From assembly GCA_945861255.1 (NCBI GenBank), contig CAMAUG010000049.1, positions 1-16,365 on the forward strand: DNA of 16,365 nt, read 5' to 3'. A program made the position numbers and the translations under genes. This document shows positions 14,869-16,365 of this stretch, piece by piece (position 1 is the stretch's first letter; each line of letters begins with the position of its first letter). Below the pieces are notes generated by a model, which worked only from the letters and a program-made list of their open reading frames with translations, did no database searches and had not been told where the DNA came from. The stretch comes from Candidatus Sulfopaludibacter sp. SbA3 (lineage in GTDB: Bacteria > Acidobacteriota > Terriglobia > Bryobacterales > Bryobacteraceae).

Positions 14869-16365
14869 TCACCCGGCGATCGACTTCCAGTTCTTCGCCA
14901 CGTAATCCGCGGTCCGCCACGCCAACGCCTGCACGGTGAGCGTGGGGTTGCGCGCGCCGCTGGTGCCCATCACCGAAGCGCCCAGGATGCCCAGGTTGGG
15001 GGCTTCATGCGAAAAGCCCCAGCGGTTGACGACGTTCGTCTCCGGGTTATCGCCCATGCGCGTCCCGCCGTAGCCGTGCGTGCTCAGGGCCGGAACGTTC
15101 GGTGCGCCCGGGTTCGTCGCGACCGCGCCCGCCTCGCGGAACCACTGCTCCGTCTTCTGAAACGCGTATTGGAGCGCCCGTAGTTCATTTTCCCTTGACC
15201 CACCCGTTGTGATCCGGCACACCGGATCGCCCAGAGGGTCCTTGACCTCGGGATCCAGATCCAGATAGGCGCTTTCGTAGGGGAATGTGGACGTCTGTAA
15301 ATAGCTGACCGCCACGCGCGCCGCGTTGTCGTGGACGAACTTCTTCCATGCCGAGCCCCACATGGGCGCGCGGCCGTAGGTATTCATGGACGCGCCTTCA
15401 ATCGGGTGGCGCTCCGTCCGGATGTGGATGGACGTGCCGCCGATGAAGCCCAGGCCGGCGTGATCGAACACGTCGTCGGAGAAATCGTCAATGGCGACGC
15501 CCTGCGCCGGAAGCCCGTACCAGATGTTCACGTCAAACGGGAACAGTCCGGTGGCGGCTCCTTGATAATGCGCGAAGAAGTGCCGGCCTACCTGGCCGTG
15601 GTTGTTGGAGAGCCCCTTGGGGTAGGCGCTCGATTTCGAAAGATGCAGCAGGCGCGAGTTCTCGTACGTGTACCCTCCCAGCAGCACCACTTTCGCGGGC
15701 TGGAAAAATTCCTGGCCCCTGCGGATGTAGTTGACGCCCGTTACGCGCCCGTTGGAATCGGAAACGATCCGCGTCACATGCGCCAGGTCGAAAATCGTCA
15801 GGTTCTTGGTCTTCAGCGCCTCCGGAATGGTGGTGACCGCGGTGGAGCCCTTCGCGTGCACATGGCATCCCGCCGTGCCGCAAAAACCGTGATAGGCGCA
15901 CGCGGCGCGGTTGTTGCGAGTCTGCGAATTGATGGCCGCCGGAGGATGGAACGGATGCCATCCCAATTTTCTGGCTGTGTCCTCCATCCGGTCGACGAAT
16001 TCCGTGCTCCGTAGCGCCGGCATGGGATACTCGCGCTGGCGCGGGCCTTCGAAAATATTGCCGCGCGGATCGATCTGGCCGCGGATATTGCCGGCCTTGC
16101 CGGAGACGCCTATTTCCCACTCCACCACGTCGTAGAACGGCTCCAGTTCGTCGTAGGTGATCGGCCAGTCTTCGAGCGTCGATCCCGCCGGGATGGCGCT
16201 CGCGCCGTAGCGCCGGATGGTTTCCGAGCGCGACTTGAAATCCCACGGCTTCAGCCGCCAACTCTGCGCCCAATAGTGAATCGATGTGCCGCCGACGGCG
16301 TTCATCATCGGATGCGCCGCGGCCTGGCGTGCACGTTGGGACGGATCGGTGCGCACGGTGGGGAT
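14869..16365 (-). CDS. GMC-family FAD-dependent oxidoreductase, gluconate/glucose dehydrogenase-like (N-terminus outside window)
   Basis: 498 codons are visible and the frame stays open to the window edge, so the N-terminal Rossmann GxGxxG region is missing here. Family features include NAVGGTSIHYWAQSWR (about 22-37) and, at the C-terminus, STHGYGGTRMG (presumed catalytic His near 430), NLGILGASVMGTSGARNPTL (Asn near 473 pairs with that His) and TVQALAWRTADYVAKNW. A cysteine cluster CAYHGFCGTAGC (about 156-167, C-x5-C-x4-C) recalls the Fe-S-binding loop of membrane-linked gluconate 2-dehydrogenase and FAD-glucose dehydrogenases, which pass electrons to a cytochrome partner. The substrate is probably a sugar or sugar acid, but this is not proved. 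A partner small subunit or cytochrome gene would be expected upstream, outside the window. A 51-bp piece of this gene is copied at 13817-13867. Confidence 0.87.
   Translation of the reverse strand: MPTVRTDPSQRARQAAAHPMMNAVGGTSIHYWAQSWRLKPWDFKSRSETIRRYGASAIPAGSTLEDWPITYDELEPFYDVVEWEIGVSGKAGNIRGQIDPRGNIFEGPRQREYPMPALRSTEFVDRMEDTARKLGWHPFHPPAAINSQTRNNRAACAYHGFCGTAGCHVHAKGSTAVTTIPEALKTKNLTIFDLAHVTRIVSDSNGRVTGVNYIRRGQEFFQPAKVVLLGGYTYENSRLLHLSKSSAYPKGLSNNHGQVGRHFFAHYQGAATGLFPFDVNIWYGLPAQGVAIDDFSDDVFDHAGLGFIGGTSIHIRTERHPIEGASMNTYGRAPMWGSAWKKFVHDNAARVAVSYLQTSTFPYESAYLDLDPEVKDPLGDPVCRITTGGSRENELRALQYAFQKTEQWFREAGAVATNPGAPNVPALSTHGYGGTRMGDNPETNVVNRWGFSHEAPNLGILGASVMGTSGARNPTLTVQALAWRTADYVAKNWKSIAG
15138..15188 (-). 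repeat. Source copy of the 51-bp repeat inside the GMC gene
   Basis: In-frame part of the GMC gene (ELRALQYAFQKTEQWF), continuous with family sequence on both sides, so this is the original and 13817-13867 the derived copy. The two lie about 1.3 kb apart in direct orientation. Confidence 0.85.

Noticed and set aside
14711..14939. Short plus-strand frames between higB and the GMC gene
   Set aside because: No start context or recognisable sequence, and they run into the antisense of the GMC gene.
13868..15137. The DNA between the two 51-bp repeats as an inserted mobile element
   Set aside because: The GMC gene is intact across its copy of the repeat, so nothing was inserted there; the copy at 13817 is better explained as templated filler.
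1..16365. CRISPR arrays, tRNA or rRNA genes
   Set aside because: I found no regularly spaced repeats and no recognisable tRNA or rRNA segments on either strand by reading.

Overview
The window is a GC-rich, gene-dense bacterial chromosome segment with frequent GTG starts and short or overlapping gene junctions. The gene set (NHL-repeat protein, GMC-type dehydrogenase with a cysteine cluster, GlcE/GlcF, aconitase A, Uma2 remnant, HigBA) and the sequence style suggest an Acidobacteriota genome of the Solibacter/Bryobacter type. That taxonomic call is an inference from style and family content. No rRNA or tRNA is present to confirm it.

Layout. The left edge (1-2023) has a secreted NHL beta-propeller protein, missing only its start codon, converging on a single-pass membrane coiled-coil protein of unknown function. 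A structured leader (2024-2313) then precedes a small two-helix membrane protein, whose 3' end overlaps the end of a minus-strand operon in antisense. That operon (5764 down to 2624) reads pseudouridine synthase - glcE - glcF with overlapping junctions. GlcD, the catalytic subunit, is not in the window. A plus-strand operon diverges from it (5816-8360): glutamate formimidoyltransferase (histidine/folate metabolism), lipoyl synthase LipA and a secreted M28 zinc peptidase, joined by TAGTG and ATGA overlaps. A PAP2-superfamily membrane phosphatase/transferase and a 64-aa membrane protein follow.

The stretch 9497-10808 looks like acquired or rearranged DNA. It has one SAM-methyltransferase-like gene with atypical codon use, bounded by two copies of the last nine codons of the 64-aa protein gene. 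The two copies differ only at synonymous sites. Aconitase A (13466 down to 10836) is an intact housekeeping gene.

The stretch 13517-14868 is a scrapyard of defence and mobile-type genes. It contains a leaderless Uma2-nuclease gene cut off before its second catalytic motif, a 51-bp copy of the neighbouring GMC dehydrogenase gene, the first ~72 codons of an SMC/OLD-like ATPase (Walker A visible, start codon lost), and an intact higBA toxin-antitoxin pair that was probably once co-transcribed with that ATPase. The right edge holds most of a GMC oxidoreductase whose N-terminal FAD-binding part lies beyond the window.

No wholly new system stands out. The most informative signals are the two rearrangement junctions and the suggested ancestral higB-higA-ATPase operon.
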